Origin: Polyangiaceae bacterium
GTDB taxonomy: Bacteria; Myxococcota_A; Polyangia; Polyangiales; Polyangiaceae
Assembly (NCBI GenBank): GCA_013361525.1
Contig: JABFXY010000006.1
Span: 226,582-290,581, forward strand
Direction of reading: 5' to 3'
DNA length: 64,000 bases
The position numbers and the translations under genes were made by a program. This document shows positions 33,975 to 41,807 of this stretch, piece after piece (positions within the stretch are counted from its first letter, which is position 1; each line of letters opens with the position of its first letter). The notes below the pieces were generated by a model. The model made no database searches. It was not told where the DNA came from and saw nothing but the letters and a program-made list of their open reading frames with translations.

Positions 33975-33988
33975 GTTGGTGCACCAAC
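33975..33988. promoter_or_regulatory. 14-bp perfect palindrome, candidate operator
   Basis: GTTGGTGCACCAAC at 33975-33988 is perfectly palindromic over 14 bp. It lies about 150 bp upstream of the start at 33824 and is the clearest dimer-type protein site in this intergenic region. Confidence 0.45.
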
Positions 33989-34022
33989 AAGCACGTTTTG
34001 GGCCGGCAAGCAGGCACGCCGC

Positions 34023-34064
34023 GTGCTGATGGTCCAGTGCTGATAGCCCCGTGCTGATAGTTGC
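34023..34064 (-). repeat. Three 14-bp direct repeats (GTGCTGATRG)
   Basis: GTGCTGATGG, GTGCTGATAG and GTGCTGATAG start at 34023, 34037 and 34051, exactly 14 bp apart. They lie about 200-240 bp upstream of the 101-residue gene and 40 bp beyond the end of the carboxylase gene. The even spacing suggests a phased array of protein-binding sites or iterons rather than chance. Together with the palindrome and hairpin they fill the 280-bp gap 33825-34104, which otherwise holds no gene I recognise. Confidence 0.55.
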
Positions 34065-34104
34065 GAGCCGAGAGCCGCGCGGGGTGCCGCGCGGCCATCG
34101 TCCG

Positions 34105-35673
34105 TCACACCGGCAGGATGCCTCGCTTCTTCGCCGGTCGCTCGAGGTGCTTGTGCCGTGACAGCTCGAGGCCCCACGCAATTGCCCTTCGGGTGTCACG
34201 CGGATCGATGACGTCGTCGACGAGCCCCCAGCCGCCGACTTTGTAGATGTCGATGTTCTTCTGGATCTGGTCGACGATCGCCTGCTTCACCTCGGGAGGC
34301 GGCGGCTCCGCACCGAAGAGCTTGCGCGCGGCGATACCAACCATTCCTTCGGGCCCCATCACGCTGATCTCCCCGGTCGGCCACGACACGATGAGATCCG
34401 GCTCGAACGCGCGCCCGCACATCACGTAATAGCCCGCACCGTAGGCCTTCCGCACGACGACGCTGATCTTCGGCACGGTCGCCGCCGACATCGCGTGAAG
34501 CATCTTCGCGCCGTGTCGAATGATGCCTTCGTGCTCCACCTTCGAGCCGATCATGAAACCCGGAACGTCCTGCAAGAACACCAGCGGGATGTTGAACGCG
34601 TCGCAGATCTGGATGAAGCGGGCCGCCTTGTCCGACGAGTCGACGTCGAGGATGCCGCCCATCTGCATCGGTTGGCTCGCGACGATGCCCACCGGCGCGC
34701 CGCCGATCCGCGCGAGGCAGGTGATGATCGATCGAGCCCATTTCGGCTTCAAATCGAGCCACTCACCGTGATCCACGATCGCGGCAATGAGCTTGTACAT
34801 GTCGTACGCGCGGCGCGGATTTTCCGGCAAGAGATCGAGCAGCGACTCTTCTCGGCGCGTGATCGGATCGGTCACCGGGAGGCGCGGCGGCTCTTCGTCG
34901 CAGTTCGACGGGAAGAACGAGAGGTACTTCTTCACGACGTCGATACACGCCTGATCGGACGCCACCTCGAGATCTCCGACGCCGCTCTTCGTCGTGTGGA
35001 TCTTCGAGCCGCCGAGCTCTTGCTCCGAGATGTCCTCACCGGTCATCGCGCGGACGAGCGCAGGCCCCCCGAGCGCCATCGAGCCGATGTCCTTCACCAT
35101 CGGAACGAAGTCGGCGAGCGCAGGGATGTAGGCCGTACCCGCTGCTCCGGGGCCAACCATCGCGGCCACCTGAGGAACCACGCCGCTCATGTGGACTTGC
35201 TCGCGGAACAGATGCCCGCTGCCCGCGAACAAGCTGATGGCATCCGGGTGGGTCGAGCCCGGATCGATGCGCGCTCCACCCGAGTCGATGAACCACACCA
35301 TCGGCCAGCGACCGCGCAGCGCCATTTGACGCATCCGCGTGACCTTCTCCTCGCCGGTCTGCCCGATGCTGCCGCCCTTCACCGTGAAGTCGTAGGCGGC
35401 CGCGCACACCATCCGGCCGTCGACCTTCCCGAAGCCGCACACGACGGCGTCGGCAGCAGGTCGATCTTTGCCCTCGCTGCCGGCAGAGATGCCCATCTGG
35501 GTGCCGTGCAGGCCGACTTCGAAGAAGACACCCTCGTCGAAGAACGCCGCGAATCGTTCGCGCGCCGTGAGCTTCCCGCGCTCGTGTTGCTTGGCGACTT
35601 TGTCGTCGCCGCCCATCTTGCGGACCTCCGCCTGACGCGCCTCGAGGTCCTTCACGAGCTGTCGCATGTCCAT
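34105..35673 (-). CDS. Acyl-CoA carboxylase beta (carboxyltransferase) subunit
   Basis: A 522-residue biotin-dependent carboxyltransferase of the propionyl-/methylcrotonyl-CoA carboxylase type. Conserved segments: GKLTARERFAAFFDEG, AAAYDFTVKGGSIG, WFIDSGGARIDPG, VVPQVAAMVGPGAAGTAYIPAL, and in the second half VVRKAYGAGYYVMCGRAFEPD and SWPTGEISVMGPEGMV. It transfers CO2 from biotin to an acyl-CoA. No biotin carboxylase/BCCP (alpha) subunit is encoded nearby, so it must pair with one from elsewhere. It is the last gene of the MarR-controlled operon, 22 bp after the hydratase gene. Substrate is open. Confidence 0.92.
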   Translation of the reverse strand: MDMRQLVKDLEARQAEVRKMGGDDKVAKQHERGKLTARERFAAFFDEGVFFEVGLHGTQMGISAGSEGKDRPAADAVVCGFGKVDGRMVCAAAYDFTVKGGSIGQTGEEKVTRMRQMALRGRWPMVWFIDSGGARIDPGSTHPDAISLFAGSGHLFREQVHMSGVVPQVAAMVGPGAAGTAYIPALADFVPMVKDIGSMALGGPALVRAMTGEDISEQELGGSKIHTTKSGVGDLEVASDQACIDVVKKYLSFFPSNCDEEPPRLPVTDPITRREESLLDLLPENPRRAYDMYKLIAAIVDHGEWLDLKPKWARSIITCLARIGGAPVGIVASQPMQMGGILDVDSSDKAARFIQICDAFNIPLVFLQDVPGFMIGSKVEHEGIIRHGAKMLHAMSAATVPKISVVVRKAYGAGYYVMCGRAFEPDLIVSWPTGEISVMGPEGMVGIAARKLFGAEPPPPEVKQAIVDQIQKNIDIYKVGGWGLVDDVIDPRDTRRAIAWGLELSRHKHLERPAKKRGILPV

Positions 35674-35695
35674 CGGCTTTTCCTTGGGCTGGTCG

Positions 35696-36481
35696 TTACT
35701 TTCCGGTCCAGACGGGGGCGCGCTTCTCGAGGAAGGCCATCAGACCTTCGCGCGCGTCGTCGGTCGCGAGGCACTCACCGAGCTTGTCGCGCAACATCGG
35801 AAGGGCCTTCGCGAGCTCCATATCTTCTTGCGCCCGGTAAGCTTCTAGGCCGAGCTTGATCGTGAGCGGGCTCTTCGCCGCGATCTTGTCCGTCAGCGCT
35901 CTCACCGCGTGATCGAGCTCCACCGCGGGCACGACATGACCGACGATCCCCGCGACCATCGCCTCGTGCGCCGTCATGCGCTCGCCGAGGAGCATCATCT
36001 CCGTCAGCTTGCGCTTGGGCACCACACGCTCGAGCACGGCCATGATCATCATCGGGAAGAGCCCCACGTTGATCTCGGGTGTCCCGAACTTCGCATTGTC
36101 CGCCGCGATGGCGAAATGACAGGCCGCCACGAGCCCGATGCCTCCACCCATTGCGACGCCGTTCACCCGCGCGACGACCGGCTTCGTCGACCGCACGATC
36201 GCGAGCAGCAGATCCACGAAGTCGCCTTTGCGAAGCAGCTCTTCCTCGCCCGGACCGGCCGCCATTTCGGTGAAGTCACCGCCGGCGCAAAAGGCATCAC
36301 CCGCGCCGGTGAGCACGATGGACCGCACGGCGTCGTCCGCGTGCGCGTCTTCGAACGCCCACAGGAGCTCGTTCATCATCCGCGGGCCGATCGCGTTTTT
36401 CCGCGATGGGTTGTTCATCGTGAGGACGGCGCGCGAGCCGTCGACCGCCGCGGTGATCACCTTGTAGGGCCGCTCGATCAT
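35696..36481 (-). CDS. Enoyl-CoA hydratase/isomerase family protein
   Basis: A 261-residue crotonase-superfamily enzyme starting at the ATG at 36481, which overlaps the upstream stop as ATGA. Motifs: RAVLTMNNPSRKNAIGPRM, VLTGAGDAFCAGGDFTEM, and NGVAMGGGIGLVAACHFAIAADNAKFGTPEINVGLFPMM; the oxyanion-hole Gly residues and the GTPEI(N)-containing segment are present. It hydrates an enoyl-CoA or performs a related lyase/isomerase reaction. The operon with BKACE and a carboxylase subunit suggests a step in breakdown of a branched or keto acyl-CoA. Confidence 0.92.
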   Translation of the reverse strand: MIERPYKVITAAVDGSRAVLTMNNPSRKNAIGPRMMNELLWAFEDAHADDAVRSIVLTGAGDAFCAGGDFTEMAAGPGEEELLRKGDFVDLLLAIVRSTKPVVARVNGVAMGGGIGLVAACHFAIAADNAKFGTPEINVGLFPMMIMAVLERVVPKRKLTEMMLLGERMTAHEAMVAGIVGHVVPAVELDHAVRALTDKIAAKSPLTIKLGLEAYRAQEDMELAKALPMLRDKLGECLATDDAREGLMAFLEKRAPVWTGK

Positions 36482-37395
36482 GACGGCTTCACCGGCAACG
36501 AGAGAATCTCCCGCGCCTGCTCGACCGTCGCCGGGGTGCGCCCGACGTCGCGCACCATGCGCGTCAACACCTCGACCATTGCACCGTTCGACGACGCCAT
36601 TTCGCCATTGGGCAAATAGAGATGATCCTCGAGACCCGTCCGCACGTTGCCGCCGAGCGCGAGCGACGCGGCCATCATCCGCCAATGGCCGTGGCTGATG
36701 CCGATGACTTCCCACTCCGAGCCGGGCGGGATCAGCTTTTGTTGGAGCTGCAACGATTCGACGTGGCCCGGAATCCCGCCCAGCACGTTCACGATGAACG
36801 AAAACTGCAGCGGCGGCTTCAACACGCCCATATCGAGGAGCGGCCACACCCCGTGCGTATGCCCGGTATCGAAGCACTCGAGCTCGGGCTTCACGCCGGC
36901 CTCGTTCATCGCCTTGAGGAGCTTCAGGATCTTCGAATAGGTATTTGGAAACACCATATCGAAGTCGAAGTCTTTTCGTTTCGGCGAGTATTTCGAATAG
37001 TTCATCGTGCCCATGTTGAGGGCCGCGATGGCCGGCTTCACGTCACGAATCGTCGCCACCTGCTCGGTGAGATCCTCCATGATCGTGCCCGTCGAAAAGT
37101 TCAGGATGATGGGGCAGCGGGCCTCGATCTCCTGACGAATCCGCCGAAACACGTCGGGGGAGAACGTCGGCGAGCCGTCGTCGTTGCGAGCGTGGATGTG
37201 CACGACCGACGCGCCGGCGTCGTATGCGCGTTTTGCCTCCTCCGCGATCTCGACGGGTGTGTACGGGATCCCCGGACACTGCTTGCGACTTGCAAGCACG
37301 CCCGTGAGCGCGCACGTCACCACGCAAAGGTCGGGGTCACGCTCGTTCGGCTTCCTCCGTGCACCCGTGAACGTCGTCGCCCGTTCGGTACTCAT
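36478..37395 (-). CDS. Beta-keto acid cleavage enzyme (BKACE family)
   Basis: A 305-residue TIM-barrel, zinc-dependent enzyme of the BKACE (DUF849, Kce-like) family, which condense or cleave a beta-keto acid with acetyl-CoA. Signature segments: CALTGV near residue 30, YTPVEIAEEAKRAYDAGASVVHIHARNDDGSP with the HIH metal ligands, NFSTG, ECFDTGH and the late LGGNVRTGLEDHLYLPNG. Classical Kce cleaves 3-keto-5-aminohexanoate, but the family uses many substrates, so the specificity here is open. Gene order MarR-BKACE-ECH-carboxylase beta suggests catabolism of an unusual keto acid to acetyl-CoA derivatives. Confidence 0.92.
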   Translation of the reverse strand: MSTERATTFTGARRKPNERDPDLCVVTCALTGVLASRKQCPGIPYTPVEIAEEAKRAYDAGASVVHIHARNDDGSPTFSPDVFRRIRQEIEARCPIILNFSTGTIMEDLTEQVATIRDVKPAIAALNMGTMNYSKYSPKRKDFDFDMVFPNTYSKILKLLKAMNEAGVKPELECFDTGHTHGVWPLLDMGVLKPPLQFSFIVNVLGGIPGHVESLQLQQKLIPPGSEWEVIGISHGHWRMMAASLALGGNVRTGLEDHLYLPNGEMASSNGAMVEVLTRMVRDVGRTPATVEQAREILSLPVKPS

Positions 37396-37420
37396 GCCCC
37401 TTCCCTCCTCGGCGCGGGCT

Positions 37421-37897
37421 TCAGCGCTCGCCCGCCGCTTCGCGTTCTTTGACCAAGCCTCGCACTCGTTTTTGCAGCTTCGAGAGGATTCGCATCAGGT
37501 CGCGTGTGTCGTCGCGCGACAGCGTCGAAAGCACCGTGCGAAAGATCTCCATCGGCTCGACCACGATGTCCTTCGCGAGCTGTCGGCCCTTCGGGGTGAG
37601 GCGAATGAACACGACCCGCCGGTCCGAGGTCGATCGCTCGCGGAGGACCAGGCCCTCGCGCTCCATGCGGTCGATGATCCCGGTGACCGTGCTGTTCTGC
37701 GCGCGAATGCGCTCCGAAAGCGTGGAAAGCGACAAGTCCCCGAACGTGTCGAGCAGCTTGATGACCGTCAGCTGCGGACCGGTGAGACCGACCTCGCGAG
37801 CCGCCTGTTTCGTCAGCCTGCGCGACTCCGTGTACAGGTACACGAGCGTCTCGACGATCGCGTCGAGCTCCGCCTTCGCCTCGGGTTCTTGCAGCAT
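37421..37897 (-). CDS. MarR-family transcriptional regulator
   Basis: A 158-residue winged-helix regulator: ALVYLYTESRRLTKQAAREVGLTGPQLTVIKLLDTFGDLSLSTLSERIRAQNSTVTGIIDRMEREGLVLRERSTSDRRVVFIRLTPKGRQL is the complete MarR DNA-binding domain with the DxRxxxxxLT wing. The dimerisation helices flank it. It begins the operon with BKACE, hydratase and carboxylase genes (25-bp gap to BKACE). A near-perfect inverted repeat 20 bp upstream of its start is the likely autoregulatory site. Such regulators normally respond to a small acidic or CoA-linked ligand of the pathway they control. I cannot name the ligand. Confidence 0.93.
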   Translation of the reverse strand: MLQEPEAKAELDAIVETLVYLYTESRRLTKQAAREVGLTGPQLTVIKLLDTFGDLSLSTLSERIRAQNSTVTGIIDRMEREGLVLRERSTSDRRVVFIRLTPKGRQLAKDIVVEPMEIFRTVLSTLSRDDTRDLMRILSKLQKRVRGLVKEREAAGER

Positions 37898-37916
37898 GGT
37901 CGGCGCAGCCTCGAAT

Positions 37917-37946
37917 TACTTCGCGTACGAAGTATTCGCACGCGAA
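37917..37946 (-). promoter_or_regulatory. Candidate MarR operators
   Basis: TACTTCG-CGTA-CGAAGTA (37917-37934) is a perfect 7-bp-arm inverted repeat, and TTCGC-AC-GCGAA (37935-37946) is a second one directly adjoining it. They lie 20-49 bp upstream of the MarR start, where a repressor would block transcription of the operon. The arms have the size and spacing expected of MarR dimer sites. Confidence 0.7.
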
Positions 37947-38026
37947 ACCACCGTCAAGCCTTACCAACCCTGAGGTGGCCGCGACTCATGCGACAACTAG
38001 GGATCGGTAGGCCGCGCTCGCACGGA

Positions 38027-38042
38027 CTTTGTCCAGACAAAG
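38027..38042 (+). promoter_or_regulatory. 16-bp palindrome upstream of the kinase gene
   Basis: CTTTGTC-CA-GACAAAG (38027-38042) has perfect 7-bp arms and lies 47 bp upstream of the kinase start at 38089. It is a plausible operator. It is not related to the MarR sites 90 bp away. Confidence 0.45.
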
Positions 38043-38088
38043 CCAAGCATTGGAAGAACGTGGATCGCGTCCGGTATCCTTCGGCGTG

Positions 38089-40392
38089 ATGTTCCCCGTC
38101 GAGGCGGTTCCCGAGCGAATCGGCGCCTACCAAGTCTTGAAGCACGTCGGCCGAAGCGGCGCCGCGGACGTGTACACGGCGCGAATGGACGGACCGCTCG
38201 GCTTCACCCGCGACGTGACGCTGAAGCTCGTGAGCGCAGGCATCGACGAGGACGTCCAGTTCGCCGAAGAGCTCGCCCGCGAAGCTGCGATCTGCTCGCG
38301 CCTGAACCATCCGGTCGTCATGCGGATGTTCGACTTTTTCGAATACGACCGGCGTTTCGTGCTCGTGCTCGAGCAGGTCGAGGGGGCGAGCCTCGATCGG
38401 CTCATCCATCATTTGACCCGACGCCGTCAGAAGGTCGGGGACGCGGGCATCTTCTTCTTGGCCGGGCAGCTCGGCGCCGCGCTCGCGCACGCGCACGCCT
38501 CCACGGACGAAGAGGGCAACCTCTCCCCGGTCATTCACCGCGACATCAAGCCGGAGAACGTCCTCATCGGGTGGGACGGCAACGTCCACCTCGCGGGCTT
38601 CGGACTCGGAAAGATCCTCGGGCGCACGCCGGACTCCGTCGCCGGAACCATTCGCGGAACACCGGGATACATGTCCCCGGAGCAAGCGCGCGGCGAACGC
38701 GCGACCGTGCGCAGCGACGTCTACGGATTCGGCATTCTCCTTTGGTCGCTCCTCACCGGCCGCGAGCCGCCGACCGACGGCATTCGCCCCGAGCCGCTCG
38801 CCGAGGCGCGCCCCGATTTGCCGCGTGAGCTGCTCGCGGCCGTCGATGCTTCGCTCGAGCCCGCCCCCGATCGCAGGCGCATCACCTGCGCCGAGATGGT
38901 CCAGTGGCTTTCGAAGCTGACGAAGCCGGAGACCGGCCGCGAAGAGCTCCGACAAAAGGTTCTGTGGCTGCGCGCGACGCGTGGGCCGACGAGCAAGGTC
39001 GACACCACCCAGAAGCAAGCGCGCATGCCGAAGCGCCGTCAGGCGATTCAAGCGACGCGTCCGAGCGTGCGTCGTCCTGGCGGGCCGGCTTCGTCGCGAC
39101 CGCCGTCGTACGGACCGCCTTCGTCGCGTGTTCCGCCTTCGTCGAGGCACCCCTCGTCGCAACGCGCGGCTGCGCTCCGATCGGAGACGCCGCCCGACCG
39201 GTTGCCCCCTCCGCCTTCGATTCCGCCGGGCGGTTTGCGCGCGCGCGGCGGAACGGCTCGGCCCGAGATATCGCGATCCGCATTTCCCACGGCACGCCCC
39301 GCGGCAGGCGACACCGAAGAGGAGCTGCTGCTTCGTTTGCCGCCTCCGCCCGCACTGCCGAACAGCGCACGCGGAAGCGTCCCGGCGGCGCCGACCTTCG
39401 GCCCGCGTCCGCCGAACGGACACGCCGAATCCGTCCACGCGAAGCCGGTCAACGGTGCGTCCAGCGCACCCTCACAAACGCCCGCGAACGGCGCTTCCAA
39501 CGGCGCCGCGAACGGCGCATCGACGACCCAACGTCCCGTCAGCGTTCGGACCGTCACCACACCTCCAGGCGCGCGAACGACACCGCCTGCAGGCCGACAC
39601 GCGCTCGCCGCGAACGACGTGCTCTCCGCTGCGCAGGCGCCGGCCGTCTGGCCTCAAGAGCCTCCGCCGTTCCAGAACTACGGCGACTCGCCCGCGAAGA
39701 AGGGTCCCGATACGCAGCGGCCCGCGCGACCGGCAGCGATGACCTTCACGCTGACGACGCAGCTCCTGCTCGCGGGCCTCACCGCGGCATTGGTCGTAAC
39801 GGTCGGCATTCTCATCGGCGATCGCAACCGCTCCGCGTCGGCTTCACCACCGCCGCCGCAGGTCGTCACGGTCGAGCTAAACCGCGGCAACGGCGACGGC
39901 GCGACCGGAGCGCCGTCGGAGCCGCGAAAGACCGCCGCGGCCGAACCCGCCCAGTCGGCGACGGGCAGCGCGATCGCATCCAAGCCGAGCGCCGAGCCCA
40001 CCGCGAGCCCCGCCCCCACATCGAAAGCCCTCGCGAGCGCCGTGCCCGCACACGACTCGTCGGACATCCCACCTCTGCCCGATCCGTCGACCGTCCCGGA
40101 CACGCTCGGATACATCTACGTCAAAGGCCCGATCGGCACCGACGTGTATTTGAACGGCGTGAAGCGTGGCGCGACCAACGAAGCGTTGCTCGTTCCGTGT
40201 GGGCACTTCTTCTTGCGGCTCGCGCCGAAGGACTCGAACGGTCCCTTCAAGGCGTGGCTCGGCCCCGGGCAGAGCGCGCTCGTCGCGTGCAAGTCGGCGA
40301 CGATCGTCACGACCAAGATCACCACGCCGACCGAAGCGACGCCGTCGCCGTACCGCAAAGCTCAAATCCCGCCCAAAGGCGTCGGGCTGTAA
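38089..40392 (+). CDS. Membrane-tethered Ser/Thr protein kinase with altered DFG motif
   Basis: A 767-residue protein starting at the ATG at 38089. Residues 10-285 are a Hanks-type kinase: Lys46 (VTLKLV), alpha-C Glu65, HRDIKPEN with Asp152, and TIRGTPGYMSPEQARG. The metal-binding DFG is GFG (Gly170-Phe-Gly), so the Mg-chelating Asp is missing and activity may be weak or lost. A long Pro/Ser/Ala-rich disordered linker (about 300-545) leads to one transmembrane helix (FTLTTQLLLAGLTAALVVTV, about 552-575), and a C-terminal extracytoplasmic domain ending in YIYVKGPIGTDVYLNGVKRGATNE, similar to PEGA repeats. It resembles a one-component envelope sensor. The GFG change is the unusual feature. Confidence 0.9.
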   Translation: MFPVEAVPERIGAYQVLKHVGRSGAADVYTARMDGPLGFTRDVTLKLVSAGIDEDVQFAEELAREAAICSRLNHPVVMRMFDFFEYDRRFVLVLEQVEGASLDRLIHHLTRRRQKVGDAGIFFLAGQLGAALAHAHASTDEEGNLSPVIHRDIKPENVLIGWDGNVHLAGFGLGKILGRTPDSVAGTIRGTPGYMSPEQARGERATVRSDVYGFGILLWSLLTGREPPTDGIRPEPLAEARPDLPRELLAAVDASLEPAPDRRRITCAEMVQWLSKLTKPETGREELRQKVLWLRATRGPTSKVDTTQKQARMPKRRQAIQATRPSVRRPGGPASSRPPSYGPPSSRVPPSSRHPSSQRAAALRSETPPDRLPPPPSIPPGGLRARGGTARPEISRSAFPTARPAAGDTEEELLLRLPPPPALPNSARGSVPAAPTFGPRPPNGHAESVHAKPVNGASSAPSQTPANGASNGAANGASTTQRPVSVRTVTTPPGARTTPPAGRHALAANDVLSAAQAPAVWPQEPPPFQNYGDSPAKKGPDTQRPARPAAMTFTLTTQLLLAGLTAALVVTVGILIGDRNRSASASPPPPQVVTVELNRGNGDGATGAPSEPRKTAAAEPAQSATGSAIASKPSAEPTASPAPTSKALASAVPAHDSSDIPPLPDPSTVPDTLGYIYVKGPIGTDVYLNGVKRGATNEALLVPCGHFFLRLAPKDSNGPFKAWLGPGQSALVACKSATIVTTKITTPTEATPSPYRKAQIPPKGVGL

Positions 40393-40527
40393 CTTTCAGC
40401 GCGACCTTTTGCCGGGGCGATATGCGCGCTCCGAGGCGTGCCCGCACCCATCGCGCGCGCACGCTCCGCGAATGTTCGGCGCTTCTCACTCGGTCAGCCG
40501 GGTACACAACGTGCCCGGCGGCTCCCT

Positions 40528-41313
40528 ATGGCGCGCCTCCCCTCGACGAACCCTCGCTCCCTCAAACCAGCGCTCGGACGCACCGCGACCGCGCAGACCC
40601 CGTTGAACATCCGCGGCGACGTCGAGCTCGATCCCGAGCTCAAAGAAGCCATTCGCACCAGGCTCGGGCGCGCGCTCGATCCCTTCGCGACGCGCATCAC
40701 ACGCGGGAGCGTCCGGTTCCATGACGTCAACGGACCGCGCGGAGGCATCGACACCATGTGCCGCATCAAGCTGGTCGTCACCGGCGAAGACGACGGCATC
40801 CTCATCGAGCAAATCGCAGAGGATGCACGTCTCGCGTTTTCGCGCGCACTGCCGCGTGTCACGCGCGCCGTCCGCAAGCTCGCCGAACGCAGAGGCGGCC
40901 GGGCCCCGAGCGCCACGCTCCGCGCTCCCACGCGTCGCACACCGTCGACGTCGAGACGCGCGAAGCCCAAGACCCTCATCGGCAGAACCTCGGGACAGAG
41001 TCAGAAGAACCTCGAGATGGCGCTCGATCGGCCGGAAAAGCGCCGCCGCGACGCATACGTCGACACCTCGGCTCCGAAGACGAGCGCGTCCGACCGCCGC
41101 GCCGGAGGCCCGCACACCGCGAGGCGCAACACCAAACGCCGGACCCGCGGCATGACCTCCGCGCTCGAAGACTCGCTGAAGAAGCCGTCGCGCAAATCCA
41201 CGCGGCGCTCGAGCAATCGCCAAAAATCCGGGACGAAGCTCGAGCGGCGCGCAGCGAGCAAGACGCGGTCGCCGAAGCAACGCGCCGTTCGAGCGACGAC
41301 CGGAAAGCGCTGA
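40528..41313 (+). CDS. HPF/RaiA-like protein with long basic tail
   Basis: A 261-residue protein starting at the ATG at 40528 (upstream residues are Arg-rich and not conserved-looking). Residues about 20-125 resemble the HPF/YfiA fold: INIRGDVELDPELKEAIRTRLGRALDPFATRITRGSVRF-type ordering with VELDPELKEAIRTRLGRAL, CRIKLVVTGEDDGILIE and DARLAFSRALPRVTRAVRK. The remaining ~135 residues are Arg/Lys/Ser-rich and disordered. HPF-type proteins bind idle ribosomes; a basic tail could extend RNA binding. Length and tail are not those of classical short or long HPF (no conserved C-terminal dimer domain). Assignment is tentative. Confidence 0.6.
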   Translation: MARLPSTNPRSLKPALGRTATAQTPLNIRGDVELDPELKEAIRTRLGRALDPFATRITRGSVRFHDVNGPRGGIDTMCRIKLVVTGEDDGILIEQIAEDARLAFSRALPRVTRAVRKLAERRGGRAPSATLRAPTRRTPSTSRRAKPKTLIGRTSGQSQKNLEMALDRPEKRRRDAYVDTSAPKTSASDRRAGGPHTARRNTKRRTRGMTSALEDSLKKPSRKSTRRSSNRQKSGTKLERRAASKTRSPKQRAVRATTGKR

Positions 41314-41385
41314 GCGAAACAGGAAGCTGAGCCGAGCGCCGCGTTCCGACCCCACGTGCGACGTCCGTCGCGCGTGGGCCGTCGC

Positions 41386-41446
41386 TTGACAATTTTGGCG
41401 CGCGACGTATATAGCCATCCATCTATATAGCCGAGCGTCGATATAT
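41386..41446 (+). promoter_or_regulatory. Sigma-70-type promoter and repeat operator for the arsR-type gene
   Basis: TTGACA (41386-41391) and TATATA (41408-41413) with a 16-bp spacer make a near-consensus promoter. TATATAGCC occurs twice (41408 and 41424 onward) and ATATATGGCC overlaps the start codon, giving three near-copies of one element. The overlap with promoter and start suggests autorepression by the encoded ArsR-type protein. AT-rich in an otherwise GC-rich region. Confidence 0.75.
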
Positions 41447-41807
41447 GGCCGCCCCTCCTCCCCAGCATCTCGACCAAGTCTTCGCTGCCCTCGCCGACCC
41501 CACGCGCCGAGCGATCCTCGCAAGGCTCGCCAACGGCGAAGCGACGGTGAACGAGCTCGTTGCCCCCTTCGAGCTCAGTCAGCCAACCATCTCGAACCAT
41601 CTCAAAGTGCTCGAGCGAGCGGGCCTCGTCTCACGCGGTCGCGACGCGCAGTTTCGGCCCGTGAGGCTCAACGCGGCGCCGCTCGCGTCGGCCGCGGCAT
41701 GGCTCGGTGATTACCGCCGCTTCTGGGAGGAGAGCCTGGATCGTCTCGACGATTACGTGCAGGACCTCAAACGAAGGGAACAAGCGAATGGCAGCAAAAA
41801 GAAATGA
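41445..41807 (+). CDS. ArsR-family transcriptional regulator
   Basis: A 120-residue winged-helix protein: LDQVFAALADPTRRAILARLANGEATVNELVAPFELSQPTISNHLKVLERAGLVSRGRDAQFRPVRLN is the complete ArsR/SmtB-type fold, without the metal-binding Cys motif (no CVC), so it belongs to the non-metal branch that commonly sits beside AHSA1/SRPBCC genes. Its stop overlaps the next gene by 20 bp. The promoter region contains repeats suggesting autorepression. It probably represses the fusion gene that follows. Confidence 0.92.
   Translation: MAAPPPQHLDQVFAALADPTRRAILARLANGEATVNELVAPFELSQPTISNHLKVLERAGLVSRGRDAQFRPVRLNAAPLASAAAWLGDYRRFWEESLDRLDDYVQDLKRREQANGSKKK

Noticed and set aside
33805..34098. 97-residue minus-strand frame containing repeated HGA/SAR motifs from the direct repeats
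   Set aside because: It runs through the upstream region of the 101-residue gene and overlaps its start; the repeats are better read as DNA elements.
34495..35859. Plus-strand frame of 454 residues opposite the carboxylase gene
   Set aside because: Shadow of the conserved carboxyltransferase on the other strand.
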